Source: Clostridiales bacterium (GTDB lineage: Bacteria > Bacillota > Clostridia > Oscillospirales > Acutalibacteraceae). From it: 64,000 nucleotides of DNA. Under the pieces are notes generated by a model that saw only the letters and a list, made by a program, of their open reading frames with translations, did not search any database and was not told where the DNA came from. The stretch covers positions 4,349 to 68,348 of the forward strand of contig DXYF01000041.1 in assembly GCA_019415945.1 (NCBI GenBank), given 5' to 3'. Below are positions 17,203 to 26,699 of this stretch, one piece after another; the stretch's first letter is position 1, and every line of letters starts with the position of its first letter. A program made the translations under genes and the position numbers.

Positions 17203-18834
17203 TCATTGTGCATTTGTTTCTTCGGTTTCGGAACCCTTGCTCACTAAGATAACAAGATTTGTACCGTATTCTACAGTATCGCCGGCCTGATGGCTCTTAT
17301 AACCGATTACACGATCCTCTGCAACGGTATCGCTGTACTGATACTCGGCTGTTGCAAGCAGTCCCTGCTCGGCTATCTCGGACGCAGCGTCATCAAGCTT
17401 TTCTCCCTCAATTTCGGGAAGCTCTCTCATCTGTGCACCTTTGCTCACGGTAACGCTTATTATTATTCCGTCGTCCTGCATAACCTTTGAACCTGCGGCA
17501 GGCGTCTGAGAAATAATCGCACCCTCTTCATACTCGTTGCTGTATTCATCGGCATAGGCTCTGTAAACGGTGATTTTCGTATCGTTCTCTGTCTGCTTTA
17601 CAACATCATCGTAATTCATCCCCACATAATTGGGAATTGTTGCACCTGTCCACTCTGTATTCTGAGTTGATTCAACCGTTTCCTCGACATTGGAGCCGAA
17701 CATTCCTGCGAGTGGATTTTGCATTAACCAAAAAACACCTGCTATGCCCAAAACAAGGACGGTTACTGCGGCAGAAATAATCACAATGGAAGTTTTAGAC
17801 ATTCCGTTTTTGCCTTTTTCACGCCTGTCTGCGTCGGCAAGGTTCATACTTGCCGTCCTTGAAATTTCTTCCTGAATAGCTTTGGCTGTGTGAGCCACGG
17901 AAAGCTGTGAGCGAAGCTCGTCAAAATCAGTGATTCTGTTTTCACGCTCAACCTGCAAGCCGTTTGCAAGTGCCGACACCACATGAGGCGGCAAACGCTT
18001 AACTGTTGTAGTGCTCATCAAAAGTCTGCTGTCCCGGCGTCGCTCGGGGGCACTTTTGGGAAGATGACCTGTAAGGGCATAAAAAAGTGTTGAACAAAAT
18101 CCGTAGATATCCGTTATATCGTCAAGAGGGAAATTGTCTTCATACTGTTCGGGAGCAGCAGCACCCGAAAACAACTGCGACTTGAGCGCGGTTCCCCGCT
18201 TGCGTTCATTCTCGGTTGAAAAACCGCTTATCTTGATTTTGCCGGAAGATGTTATATAAATATTTTTCGGGGCAATGGCATAATGACCGATTCCACGCTT
18301 GTGCAAAGCCTCAAGTGCCGAAATAACGGGCATAAACAACGGACGAGCAATATCCCATTCAAGGCTTCCGCCGCTTCGCTCAACATACTCCTCAAACGGT
18401 ATTAACGCTTTGTTTTCTTCGACCGCATAGACGGTATTATTTTCTTCAAAAACATTGTGTACTCTGGTCAACGCGGAAAGGTCGCGAAGCTCACAAAGCA
18501 CACGGTAATAACTGATAAAATCGTCCTTGAGTTTATTGTACACAAGACGATTTTCGTAATTGACCTTAACTTCAAGAGAGTCCTGTTCCCTGCTGAAAAG
18601 ACCGACAGGCAAAAACTCGCATATTATAACTACATCTCCCGTTTGCTTGTCAAAACTCAGATATCTTGTACTCTCGCCGTTTGTATCCATACCTGCACCG
18701 ACGATATATCTGTTTGCTAAAACGGTGCCGTAGGGCAAAAAAGGTGCCTGTTGTTTTTCTGAATTATCAAAACCACATTCGGGACAAATTTTATTATTGC
18801 CGATTTCCTGCATGCAACCCATACACAGCGACAT
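17203..18834 (-). CDS. Membrane-anchored pseudokinase with zinc ribbon and two PASTA domains
   Basis: The 543-residue protein opens with a zinc ribbon (Cys4, Cys7, Cys17, Cys20). A Ser/Thr-kinase-like domain follows at about 41-312, then one membrane helix (349-370) and two PASTA repeats (about 396-466 and 469-534), expected outside the cell. Fold markers such as GHYAIAPKN and APEQYED are present. The catalytic residues are not: the VAIK lysine aligns with Cys72, the HRD aspartate is Ala186 (H184-Y-A), and DFG is GFS (204-206). It should bind but not phosphorylate, so a sensor or scaffold role is inferred. It lies downstream of tRNA-Ala and the rsgA-thiN end of the PrkC/PrpC operon on the same strand. 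Confidence 0.85.
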   Translation of the reverse strand: MSLCMGCMQEIGNNKICPECGFDNSEKQQAPFLPYGTVLANRYIVGAGMDTNGESTRYLSFDKQTGDVVIICEFLPVGLFSREQDSLEVKVNYENRLVYNKLKDDFISYYRVLCELRDLSALTRVHNVFEENNTVYAVEENKALIPFEEYVERSGGSLEWDIARPLFMPVISALEALHKRGIGHYAIAPKNIYITSSGKIKISGFSTENERKRGTALKSQLFSGAAAPEQYEDNFPLDDITDIYGFCSTLFYALTGHLPKSAPERRRDSRLLMSTTTVKRLPPHVVSALANGLQVERENRITDFDELRSQLSVAHTAKAIQEEISRTASMNLADADRREKGKNGMSKTSIVIISAAVTVLVLGIAGVFWLMQNPLAGMFGSNVEETVESTQNTEWTGATIPNYVGMNYDDVVKQTENDTKITVYRAYADEYSNEYEEGAIISQTPAAGSKVMQDDGIIISVTVSKGAQMRELPEIEGEKLDDAASEIAEQGLLATAEYQYSDTVAEDRVIGYKSHQAGDTVEYGTNLVILVSKGSETEETNAQ

Positions 18835-18981
18835 GTTTTATTCAACTCCAAATCACATTGAATTATAATAGAATTTTCGCAAATCTCATTTTTTCCGAAA
18901 AGAATTATATCACAAAATTATTATTCCTTTCAAGATTTATGAATGTCATTATAATTACAGTTTTGTTATAGAAAAATAAAT

Positions 18982-19057
18982 TGGTGGAGATAACGGGGTT
19001 CGAACCCGTGACCTTTTGACTGCCAGTCAAACACTCTCCCAGCTGAGCTATACCCCC
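18982..19057 (-). tRNA. tRNA-Ala (GGC)
   Basis: This 76-base tRNA has an encoded CCA. The acceptor GGGGGTA pairs with TATCTCC. The anticodon stem TTTGA/TCAAA encloses the loop CTGGCAG, so the anticodon is GGC. The T loop is GGTTCGAAC. A TATAAT lies on the minus strand about 22 bases upstream (19084-19079) with a weak -35. It lies between thiN and the pseudokinase gene. Confidence 0.95.
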
Positions 19058-19122
19058 ATATAAACCTTGCATATAACTATTATACACAAGATATATTGAT
19101 TTTGTTTTTGAAAAAGAATTAT

Positions 19123-19764
19123 TTACCTGTAAATACAATCTTCATTTGCATTTATTATAAGTATTGCATTTCCGTCATATATCTTAATTTTCGCAAAATC
19201 GGATGTAAAAATATTTGAAATACCGATGGGAAAACAGCTTTTGATTTTATATTTGTTCAAGGGATATTTCGCTCCCTCATACGAAACACATACTTCACAA
19301 CACCCGAAAGGAAACAGAGAAAAGGTTTTGCCCTGCTGACCTTTAAAAATATGTTCTCCTGCTGTGAGAAGCTCTATTCTTTCGTTTTCAGAAAGTATCA
19401 CTCCCGTGCAGGAATGCTGCGACAAATACTCAAGAGCTGAAATATTTGCAAAGGTATGGTCTGTCCTGCCGCCCAAAGCTCCCAGCAAAAGAAAGTCGCG
19501 AAAGCCCTTTTGGATTCCCAAAGTAATTGCGTGTATTGTGTCGGTATCGTCTTTTTCAGGCTTTAATCTGACTGTCTGTACGGAATCGGGAATTTCACCT
19601 TTAAACGAATCAAAATCACCCACAATCAAATCGGGTACAATATTTGCAAGCTGTGAATACCCATAACCGCTGTCGGCACAAATGACATAATCGTCATTTT
19701 TTATTGCCTGCTTTAAAAAATCGGAATTTGTCTGCGGCGATCCCGATATTATCACACAACGCAT
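19123..19764 (-). CDS. thiN: Thiamine pyrophosphokinase
   Basis: ThiN transfers pyrophosphate from ATP to thiamine, forming thiamine diphosphate in the cytosol. The 213-residue product has VGDFDS (48-53), KDDTD (71-75) and GGRTDH (98-103), the metal and substrate motifs of the family, then a small C-terminal beta domain. It follows rsgA by about 20 bases, as in B. subtilis, except that rpe is absent between them. No TPP riboswitch precedes it, which fits its place inside a long operon. Confidence 0.93.
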   Translation of the reverse strand: MRCVIISGSPQTNSDFLKQAIKNDDYVICADSGYGYSQLANIVPDLIVGDFDSFKGEIPDSVQTVRLKPEKDDTDTIHAITLGIQKGFRDFLLLGALGGRTDHTFANISALEYLSQHSCTGVILSENERIELLTAGEHIFKGQQGKTFSLFPFGCCEVCVSYEGAKYPLNKYKIKSCFPIGISNIFTSDFAKIKIYDGNAILIINANEDCIYR

Positions 19765-19785
19765 TGTATCACCTCTTTAATTGAG

Positions 19786-20679
19786 TCAGCGACGCTCCCA
19801 AAGCTTAATGGCCTTTACCTCGTTGTACATTGAAACATAACTATTGTGGCGTGAGGGCTCAATATCGCCGTCCCAAACTGCCTGCAAAATTCTGCATCCC
19901 TTTTCGCAGGTATGTGAACAAGAAGTAAATTTACATTCGCCTATATATTTTTCAAACTCCGGAAAACAGTATTGAAGCTGAGCTTTGTCTATAATTTCAT
20001 ATCTCTGCAAATCAACCGTAGAAAATCCCGGAGTATCGGCTACAAAACAGCCGTCAATTTCAAACAGCTCAACAGCTCTGGTAGTGTGTCTTCCCCGACC
20101 GAGCTTTCGGCTGATTTGACCCGTTTGAAGCTGTAACTGTGGAAAAATACGGTTAATAAGCGTTGACTTACCTACGCCGCTGTTTCCCGTAAAAGCCGCC
20201 GTTTTTCCTTTGAGGTAGTTTTTAAGTCTTTCAGACTCCTCATCGTCGTCGGGTGAACAAAGAAACACGGGGAAACCCGAGTTTTTGTAAATCCCTGCGA
20301 TTTTATCTCCCGATTTGAGGTCATTTTTCGATACAACAATAACTGGCGTCATATTGCTGTTTATTGCGGCAGCCGTCATCTTGTCAATAACCGTAAAATT
20401 AGGATCGGGGTCAACGGTTGAGCAAACAATTATCAAAACATCAACATTCGCAAGAGCGGGTCTTTTCAGCTTGTTGCGTCTGGGCAATATTTCCTCAATA
20501 GAGGCAAATCCGTCATCAGGCACGGATATTGTCACACGGTCGCCTACAACGGGGGAATCTCCGCTTTTGCGAAAGCTTCCCCTCGCTTTACATTCATATT
20601 CTCTGCCGTCGCAAAGCACATAGTAAAATCCGCCGACGGCTTTAATTAATATGCCGTTTTGTGTACACATACTCATCAT
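19786..20679 (-). CDS. rsgA: Ribosome small subunit-dependent GTPase A
   Basis: RsgA is a late 30S assembly GTPase. It shows the circularly permuted G-motif order: SKND (G4) near 118, GNSGVGKST (G1) near 165 and DTPGF (G3) near 214. The N-terminal OB domain precedes these. The C-terminal zinc knuckle has the cysteines and His of CKFTSCSHTCEKGC. From ATG 20679, which overlaps the prkC stop as TGATG, it has 297 residues; ATGs at 20676 and 20670 are alternatives. The overlap suggests translational coupling to prkC. Confidence 0.95.
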   Translation of the reverse strand: MMSMCTQNGILIKAVGGFYYVLCDGREYECKARGSFRKSGDSPVVGDRVTISVPDDGFASIEEILPRRNKLKRPALANVDVLIIVCSTVDPDPNFTVIDKMTAAAINSNMTPVIVVSKNDLKSGDKIAGIYKNSGFPVFLCSPDDDEESERLKNYLKGKTAAFTGNSGVGKSTLINRIFPQLQLQTGQISRKLGRGRHTTRAVELFEIDGCFVADTPGFSTVDLQRYEIIDKAQLQYCFPEFEKYIGECKFTSCSHTCEKGCRILQAVWDGDIEPSRHNSYVSMYNEVKAIKLWERR

Positions 20680-22778
20680 CAATACCCGTTGTCAACAGCT
20701 CCCGTAGGCTCGTGAGCGTCTGTCGGATACTCCGGCTCCGACGGAGTGTAGCTCGGCTCGGTTGACGGAACATCCTCGGTGGGTTCGGGCTCCGTTGTAT
20801 CTGTAATAAAGTCATAAGTCGCAGTTGTTGTTACTGATGATGTTGAAAAATCAATGCTGTACTCACGGTACGCAGAACCGTTAAGCTGTACAACAACAGT
20901 CGATGTACCCGATCCCGTAATTTCAAGCGTGCAGGTTCTGTTGTACATGGGAACAAGCGTCTTTGAATACTGAGGATCAACCACCCCGTCTATAATTACC
21001 GTCATGTCAACTGATTCATCGGTATTGGTCGGCAAATCCACATAAATATTTACCGTATTCTTATCACCCTTTCCCGAACTTACGGTAAGAGTTACAACGG
21101 TTCCCTTATCAACTTTGCCGTATTGAAGCGGTGAAAGTCCCAGCACGGTATCTTTTGGTTCTTTGCTCTCGTCGTCGTACTGTACTTCAACAGTGAGTCC
21201 GAGCTGCTCAAGCTGTGTTTTTGCGTTTGAAAGTGTAAGACCCTCTACGGACGGAATTTCAACCTGCTCGGTTCTTTCTCCGTTTGCAATGTAGATATAA
21301 ACCGTTGAACCGATTGTAGTTTTAACTCCTGCTTTTGGGAATGTTTCAATGGTATAACCCTTGGGTGTCTTTGTGTTTTCAACATAGACAACCTCGGTCA
21401 TAAGGTTTTTTGATTTAATAAGCTCAATAGCATCTTTTTCCGCATAGTTTGTAACAAAAGGAACCGAAACCTCCGTATCGGTGCCGTTGACGGTAAGCGT
21501 TATTGTTGAACCTGTTTTAACTTTCATCGAATTTGCGGCAGGCTCCTGCTCCAGAATTACACCTAACTCCTTGGACTCATCATACTCACTCTTTATTTCA
21601 AATTGGAAATTGTTCGGATTGTCCTCTTTTGCTTCAACAATAGTCTTGCCGACAAAATTGGGAACATCAACATCCTTTGCCTGTACAGAGTTGCAGCCTC
21701 TGAACACTGCAAGTGAGAAAAAGACAACGCACACGATTACGGCAGCAAACAAAACGCCCTTCATTACATAATATGCCGGCTTATGCTGCTTAATGTAATC
21801 TTCATCATCAGATTCGTCTGTTTTGGGAGATTGAGTATCAATCGGTTTGTTTATTATTTTAGTTTCTCCGCCGTTTCTGTCCTTTAGAGAACCGACAAAC
21901 TTTGTCGGCTGATTGTCAACAAACGACTCGCCGTAATCAAACACTATTGACGGGTTGAGCCTAAAGCGTTCTATATCGCTGAGCATTTCCGCCGCAGACT
22001 TGTATCTTGCCGACGGCTGTTTCTGCATCGCTTTCATTGTAATCTGCTCAAGTCCTATAGGAATTCCGGGATTGACCTCACGGGGACGCTTGGGTGTTGA
22101 CTGAAGCTGCATCAACGCAACAGAAACAGCACTTTCTCCATCAAACGGAAGCTTTCCCGTAAGCATTTCATAGAGCATTACGCCGACGGAATAGATGTCT
22201 GTTTTGCCGTCGGTAACATCTCCTCTTGCCTGTTCGGGAGCGATGTAATGAACAGAACCGATAGCCTGATCGGTCATTGTTCGTGTGGACTTGTCGGAGA
22301 ACCTTGCAATACCGAAGTCGGTCACCTTGATGGTTCCGTCCTGCAAAAGCATAATATTCTGAGGCTTTATATCACGGTGAACAATACCGCACTCGTGAGC
22401 GTGCTGCAAAGCCTTTAGTATTTGTGTTGCAAGATGGAGTGCGTCTTTCCACTCGATGATTCCCTGTCTGTCGATATACTCCTTGAGTGTTATGCCGTCG
22501 ATATATTCCATTACAATGTACTGTATCATATCGCCGAAGCTTACATCGTAAACCTTAACTATATTAGGATGAGAAAGCATTGCAACGGCTTTGGATTCAT
22601 TTTTGAACCGTCTTATAAACTCTTCGTTGTTAAGATACTCATCCTTGAGAATTTTTATCGCTACTTCCCTGTCGTCAACAGTATCTGTGCAGCGGTAAAC
22701 ATTAGCCATACCGCCTACGCCTATCAGTTCGTGAATTTCATAACGGCCGTCAAGTCTTTTGCCAATATATTTATCCAA
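20679..22778 (-). CDS. prkC: PASTA-domain Ser/Thr protein kinase
   Basis: PrkC is a membrane kinase that senses cell-wall fragments in Firmicutes. The cytoplasmic kinase domain (about 10-270) has an intact Gly-rich loop IGVGGMANVY, VAIK, HRDIKPQN and DFG, so it should be active. A membrane helix near 340-360 (MKGVLFAAVIVCVVFFSLAV) precedes three PASTA repeats, then an extra domain and a Pro/Thr/Glu-rich tail. The start taken is TTG 22778, 8 bases from GGAG; the frame also opens at TTG 22796 without a ribosome site. The product has 699 residues. It follows its phosphatase prpC directly, and rsgA overlaps its end. Confidence 0.95.
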   Translation of the reverse strand: MDKYIGKRLDGRYEIHELIGVGGMANVYRCTDTVDDREVAIKILKDEYLNNEEFIRRFKNESKAVAMLSHPNIVKVYDVSFGDMIQYIVMEYIDGITLKEYIDRQGIIEWKDALHLATQILKALQHAHECGIVHRDIKPQNIMLLQDGTIKVTDFGIARFSDKSTRTMTDQAIGSVHYIAPEQARGDVTDGKTDIYSVGVMLYEMLTGKLPFDGESAVSVALMQLQSTPKRPREVNPGIPIGLEQITMKAMQKQPSARYKSAAEMLSDIERFRLNPSIVFDYGESFVDNQPTKFVGSLKDRNGGETKIINKPIDTQSPKTDESDDEDYIKQHKPAYYVMKGVLFAAVIVCVVFFSLAVFRGCNSVQAKDVDVPNFVGKTIVEAKEDNPNNFQFEIKSEYDESKELGVILEQEPAANSMKVKTGSTITLTVNGTDTEVSVPFVTNYAEKDAIELIKSKNLMTEVVYVENTKTPKGYTIETFPKAGVKTTIGSTVYIYIANGERTEQVEIPSVEGLTLSNAKTQLEQLGLTVEVQYDDESKEPKDTVLGLSPLQYGKVDKGTVVTLTVSSGKGDKNTVNIYVDLPTNTDESVDMTVIIDGVVDPQYSKTLVPMYNRTCTLEITGSGTSTVVVQLNGSAYREYSIDFSTSSVTTTATYDFITDTTEPEPTEDVPSTEPSYTPSEPEYPTDAHEPTGAVDNGY

Positions 22779-22796
22779 AAGATTCACTCCAATCAA

Positions 22797-23522
22797 TTAA
22801 TAAATAACCGTAACGGTAATATTATCACTTCCGCCGCCGTCCTTTGCACGGTCAACAAGCTTTGTAACAAGCCCTTCTCCTCTGTTTTCGTGACAGATTT
22901 TTACCATATCGCCTGTCGTAACACAGTTTGAAAGTCCGTCGGTACAAATCAAGAGTACATCGCCGTATATAAAGTTTGCCTCTATATAATCAAGTCTTAC
23001 ATATGGCTTTATTCCGAGTGCCCTTGTAATAAAGTTTTTATTGGGATGATTTTGTGCCTGCTCATAGGTAAGCTCGCCTCTTCTTACCATTTCCTGTACA
23101 ACAGAATGGTCCTCCGTAAGCTGTTTTATCTTGCCGCCTCTTATTGCATATGTACGGCTGTCGCCTACATGAACAACATGAACGGTCGTATCTTTTACAA
23201 ATACAAATTCACAGGTAGTTCCCATTCCCGCAAGTTCAGGGTCGTTTGTTGACAGCTCAAATATTTTCATATTGGCGTTGACAACTATCTCCGCCATCAG
23301 CTCTCCGATCTGTTCCTTTGTCATATCATCCTTATACAGGTCGGTAATCTTCGTGCTGATGTATTCCACGGCGGTGGCACTGGCAATGTTGCCGCCGTTA
23401 GCTCCTCCCATACCGTCACATACCACTGCCCAAGCACAGCTTGGAGAAATAACTCCGAAGCGAAAATCGTCTTGATTTTGACTTCTGACAAGTCCGACAT
23501 CACTTTTGCTGAACACTTCCAA
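22797..23522 (-). CDS. prpC: PP2C-type protein phosphatase
   Basis: PrpC reverses PrkC phosphorylation. The 241-residue metal-dependent phosphatase has VRSQNQDDF near 12-20, VCDGMGG near 34-40, VGDSRTY, and the C-terminal DGLSN and GGSDNITV motifs that supply the metal-binding aspartates. It has no membrane segment. It lies between rlmN (2 bases away) and prkC, the standard Firmicute order, and probably shares one transcript with them. Confidence 0.96.
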   Translation of the reverse strand: MEVFSKSDVGLVRSQNQDDFRFGVISPSCAWAVVCDGMGGANGGNIASATAVEYISTKITDLYKDDMTKEQIGELMAEIVVNANMKIFELSTNDPELAGMGTTCEFVFVKDTTVHVVHVGDSRTYAIRGGKIKQLTEDHSVVQEMVRRGELTYEQAQNHPNKNFITRALGIKPYVRLDYIEANFIYGDVLLICTDGLSNCVTTGDMVKICHENRGEGLVTKLVDRAKDGGGSDNITVTVIY

Positions 23523-23523
23523 G

Positions 23524-24561
23524 TTATTTACCTCCTTCGTTTTGATATTTTCGTTTTAGCTGGCCGCAGGACGCATTTATATCGCTTCCGAGGGTTCGCC
23601 TTACCGTTGCCGCAATGTTTTTTTCGGCAAGTATATCTATAAAAGACTGCTGTCTTTTTATATTGCTTTTTATGTATCCCGTTCCCTCAACCGTATTGAC
23701 GGGGATGAGATTTACATGACAGTTCATCCCCTCAAGCCTTTTAGCAAGCTCTTTTGCGTTTTGGTCACTGTCGTTTACTCCGCTTATCATTGAATATTCA
23801 AATGTTACTCTTCTGCCCGTTGTGTCAAAATAGTCTTTGCACGCCTTTAAAAGCTCACCTATGGAATATTTTTTTGCAATCGGCATAGTCTTTTGCCTGA
23901 TTTCATCGTTGGGAGCGTGCAGAGATACCGAAAGCGTTATGGGTAGATGCTCATTTGCAAGCTCATAGATTTTCGGAACAATTCCGCAGGTGGACAGCGT
24001 TATATGACGCATACCGATATTAAGACCTGTCGGAGATGACGCAAGGTGAATAAATTTTACAACATTTTCAAAATTATCAAGAGGCTCGCCCATTCCCATA
24101 AGCACGACATTTGATATTTTAATATTCATATCCTTTTGAGCGGACTCAATTTGTGCGAGCATCTCAGACGGTGCAAGGCTTCTTGAAAAGCCGCTTTTGC
24201 CCGTGGCACAGAATGTGCATCCCATTTTGCACCCAACCTGAGTGGAAATGCATATCGACCAGCCGTGCTTATAGCACATCAACACCGATTCCACACATTC
24301 GCCGTCGGAAAAGGAAAAAAGATACTTTACCGTTTTATCATACCTTGAAATAAGTTTTTTTTCAATATTTGCAACAGAAATGTAACAACTTGACGCTAAA
24401 AATTCCTTTAAGGGCTTAGGGATATTCATCATCTCGTCAAAACTCTCAACAGATTTTGAAAGCCACTGACGAACCTGCTTTGCACGAAACTTCGGAAAAC
24501 CGCCGTCAACTATAAAATTTTCAAGCTCATCATCATTTAGAGATTTTATGTCAATAAGCAA
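23524..24561 (-). CDS. rlmN: 23S rRNA (A2503-C2)/tRNA (A37-C2) methyltransferase
   Basis: RlmN is a radical-SAM enzyme that methylates A2503 of 23S rRNA and A37 of some tRNAs. The 345-residue protein has the 4Fe-4S motif CKMGCTFC (Cys111, Cys115, Cys118), GMGEPL, and a C-terminal LGSDINASCGQL with the methyl-carrying cysteine. The start is TTG at 24561: no ATG is close, and AAGAAGG lies 7 bases upstream inside the end of rsmB. The two genes are 2 bases apart. It is followed by prpC-prkC. Confidence 0.96.
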   Translation of the reverse strand: MLIDIKSLNDDELENFIVDGGFPKFRAKQVRQWLSKSVESFDEMMNIPKPLKEFLASSCYISVANIEKKLISRYDKTVKYLFSFSDGECVESVLMCYKHGWSICISTQVGCKMGCTFCATGKSGFSRSLAPSEMLAQIESAQKDMNIKISNVVLMGMGEPLDNFENVVKFIHLASSPTGLNIGMRHITLSTCGIVPKIYELANEHLPITLSVSLHAPNDEIRQKTMPIAKKYSIGELLKACKDYFDTTGRRVTFEYSMISGVNDSDQNAKELAKRLEGMNCHVNLIPVNTVEGTGYIKSNIKRQQSFIDILAEKNIAATVRRTLGSDINASCGQLKRKYQNEGGK

Positions 24562-24563
24562 AC

Positions 24564-25898
24564 TCAGCCCTTCTTTCCGAATACAGCTATGTAAAATCCG
24601 TCAGTGTTCGCCGTGTGAGGCATAAGCGTCAGCTCATAATCGTTTTCGTCAAACGCCCTTGATACGCCGTCCGGCAACTTTATGCTTATACCGTAAAAAT
24701 CGGGATGCTCCTCTAAGAAACGGCGGGCATTATCATTGTTCTCGGACGGATTGAGAGTACAGGTGGAGTAAACAAGACGACCTCCGTTTGCAAGATACTT
24801 TGCACTATTGCAAAGTATCTTGTACTGAAGCTTCGGCAAATCTTCCGATATAAGATTATCCTTGTATCGAATTTCAGGCTTGCGTGATAAAATTCCAAGT
24901 CCGCTGCACGGAACATCGCACAAAATTTTATCAGCAAGCGGCAAAGGAATATCGGCTGCCGCCGCGTCACGCTTGAGAGTTACTATTGAGCTTATTCCCA
25001 ATCTTTTTGCTCCATCGCCTATTAGCTTTAGCTTGTGGTCGTATAAATCGCAGGAAAAAATCCTGCCCCTGTCTCTCATATACTGAGCTGCCGTAAAGGA
25101 CTTGCCTCCGGGGGCGGCACAAATATCAAGCATTATTTCCCTTTGCTTTGGGCAAAGAAAATCTACGCAAAGCTGTGAAGACAGATCCTGAATATGAAAC
25201 TTTCCCGATTTGTATGCCGATAACCTTTCTACCGAACCCGTACCGCTTAAGATAACTGCGTTTTCAAGAAAAGGCACTTCACTTACCTTTACGGATTCTG
25301 AGGAAAGTTCTGAAATTAAACTTGCTTTATCTGTTTTCAGCGTATTTACCCTTGCACAAATTTTGGGTCTGCCGCAAAGAGAGCAGAGCAGTTTTTCGGC
25401 GTTTTCCTCACCGTAGGAATCAATCCACAACTTGGCAAGGCTTTCGGGAACGGAGTATTTTACCGAATAATATAATAAAACATTGGATTTATCGGGCAGG
25501 TCATAATTTTTGTCCGCCCTCGCAACGCTTCGCAAAATTCCGTTAATAAATCCCGATGACTTTATAAGTCCGTGCTTTTTTGCAAGCTTTACGCTCTCGT
25601 TTACCGCGGCACTTTCGGGAACCTTATCCAAAAACACAAGCTGAAGAATTCCGAGCCTTAATATGGTTTTGGTTTTAAGCTCAATTTTCCTCAGCGGAAT
25701 TTTAGAATACTGTTTAATAATATAATCAAGGGTTATTTTACGCTCAAGCACTCCGTAAACAAGTGCCGATAAAAATGAGCTGTCAAGCCCCGAAAGCTTA
25801 TTTTCTTTTATAGCATTATTTATCGCTATGTTGGAATACGCTTTGTCCTGTTCAATTTTAATCAGTATATTAAATGCAATATTTCTGGGGTTTGACAT
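24564..25898 (-). CDS. rsmB: 16S rRNA (C967-C5)-methyltransferase
   Basis: RsmB methylates C967 of 16S rRNA. From ATG 25898 the protein has 444 residues. A NusB-like helical N-terminus (about 1-135) is joined to the SAM methyltransferase with DICAAPGGKSF, CDVPCSGLG and YSTCTLNPSENN, the last two carrying the catalytic cysteines. The frame extends 23 codons further upstream, but GGAGAG is placed 5 bases before this ATG and residues from MSNPRNIAFNIL align with the family start. It lies between the metallopeptidase gene and rlmN. Confidence 0.95.
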   Translation of the reverse strand: MSNPRNIAFNILIKIEQDKAYSNIAINNAIKENKLSGLDSSFLSALVYGVLERKITLDYIIKQYSKIPLRKIELKTKTILRLGILQLVFLDKVPESAAVNESVKLAKKHGLIKSSGFINGILRSVARADKNYDLPDKSNVLLYYSVKYSVPESLAKLWIDSYGEENAEKLLCSLCGRPKICARVNTLKTDKASLISELSSESVKVSEVPFLENAVILSGTGSVERLSAYKSGKFHIQDLSSQLCVDFLCPKQREIMLDICAAPGGKSFTAAQYMRDRGRIFSCDLYDHKLKLIGDGAKRLGISSIVTLKRDAAAADIPLPLADKILCDVPCSGLGILSRKPEIRYKDNLISEDLPKLQYKILCNSAKYLANGGRLVYSTCTLNPSENNDNARRFLEEHPDFYGISIKLPDGVSRAFDENDYELTLMPHTANTDGFYIAVFGKKG

Positions 25899-25991
25899 TT
25901 CAGCTCTCCGAAAATTAATTTTTAGGGTATCATTTTTACGGAATCTCACAAAACAATTTGTTATCAATGATTACAAACTTAATAATATCCG

Positions 25992-26699
25992 TCAGTTTCT
26001 TCTGCGGGCAATCAAAATAAGCCTTAAAAGCTGCATAATCGCAGTAAGTGCCGCTGCAACATAGGTCAATGCGGCAGCCTGAAGCGTACGCTTTGCACCG
26101 TTATATTCCTGTGCTCCGAGCAGGTCGGTATCACGAATACATTCAAGTGCCCTTTTGGAAGCATTAAATTCTACAGGCAAAGTTGCAACCGTAAACAGCA
26201 CGGAAAGAGAAAACAGAATTATTCCGATATAGAGCATAACATAGCCAACCTTAGCCGTAAAAATAAGTCCGATCAAGATTAAAATCCAGCCTAACTGAGA
26301 ACCTATCTGAGCCAAGGGCAATATAAAACTCCTTATTTTATTCGGCAGATACCCCTGTGCGTGCTGAACGGCGTGACCTGCTTCGTGACAGGCAACTCCC
26401 ACCGCTGCAACCGATGTACTGTTGTACACGGAATCCGACAATCTGATTACATTTGTTCTCGGGTCAAAATGGTCGGTAAGATTTCCCGAAACACGCTCTA
26501 TTCTCACGCCCGTAACCGAGTTGTGACGAAGAACATACTCGGCAGCCTGTGCACCTGTCATATTGCGTGAATTTCTGATTTTTGAATACTTTGAAAATGT
26601 TGACTGCACATTAATCTGACAAATAAGCGTTATTATAACGCACGGAATTATAAAAGCAAAATATGTCCAGTCAAATCCGTAAAACCATACCATTTTCAA
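25992..26699 (-). CDS. Membrane zinc metallopeptidase, YugP family
   Basis: This 235-residue protein has one N-terminal membrane helix (about 5-27), a short domain and three further hydrophobic segments (about 126-150, 155-176 and 208-228). HEAGHAVQHAQ gives the HExxH zinc site (His105, Glu106, His109). This matches the putative neutral zinc metallopeptidases called YugP, whose substrates are unknown to me. Its start overlaps the end of fmt by 4 bases (ATGA). It is an insertion relative to the B. subtilis fmt-rsmB order. Confidence 0.85.
   Translation of the reverse strand: MKMVWFYGFDWTYFAFIIPCVIITLICQINVQSTFSKYSKIRNSRNMTGAQAAEYVLRHNSVTGVRIERVSGNLTDHFDPRTNVIRLSDSVYNSTSVAAVGVACHEAGHAVQHAQGYLPNKIRSFILPLAQIGSQLGWILILIGLIFTAKVGYVMLYIGIILFSLSVLFTVATLPVEFNASKRALECIRDTDLLGAQEYNGAKRTLQAAALTYVAAALTAIMQLLRLILIARRRN

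Noticed and set aside
18905..19138. A 77-codon minus-strand frame
   Set aside because: It runs through tRNA-Ala(GGC) and cannot be a gene.
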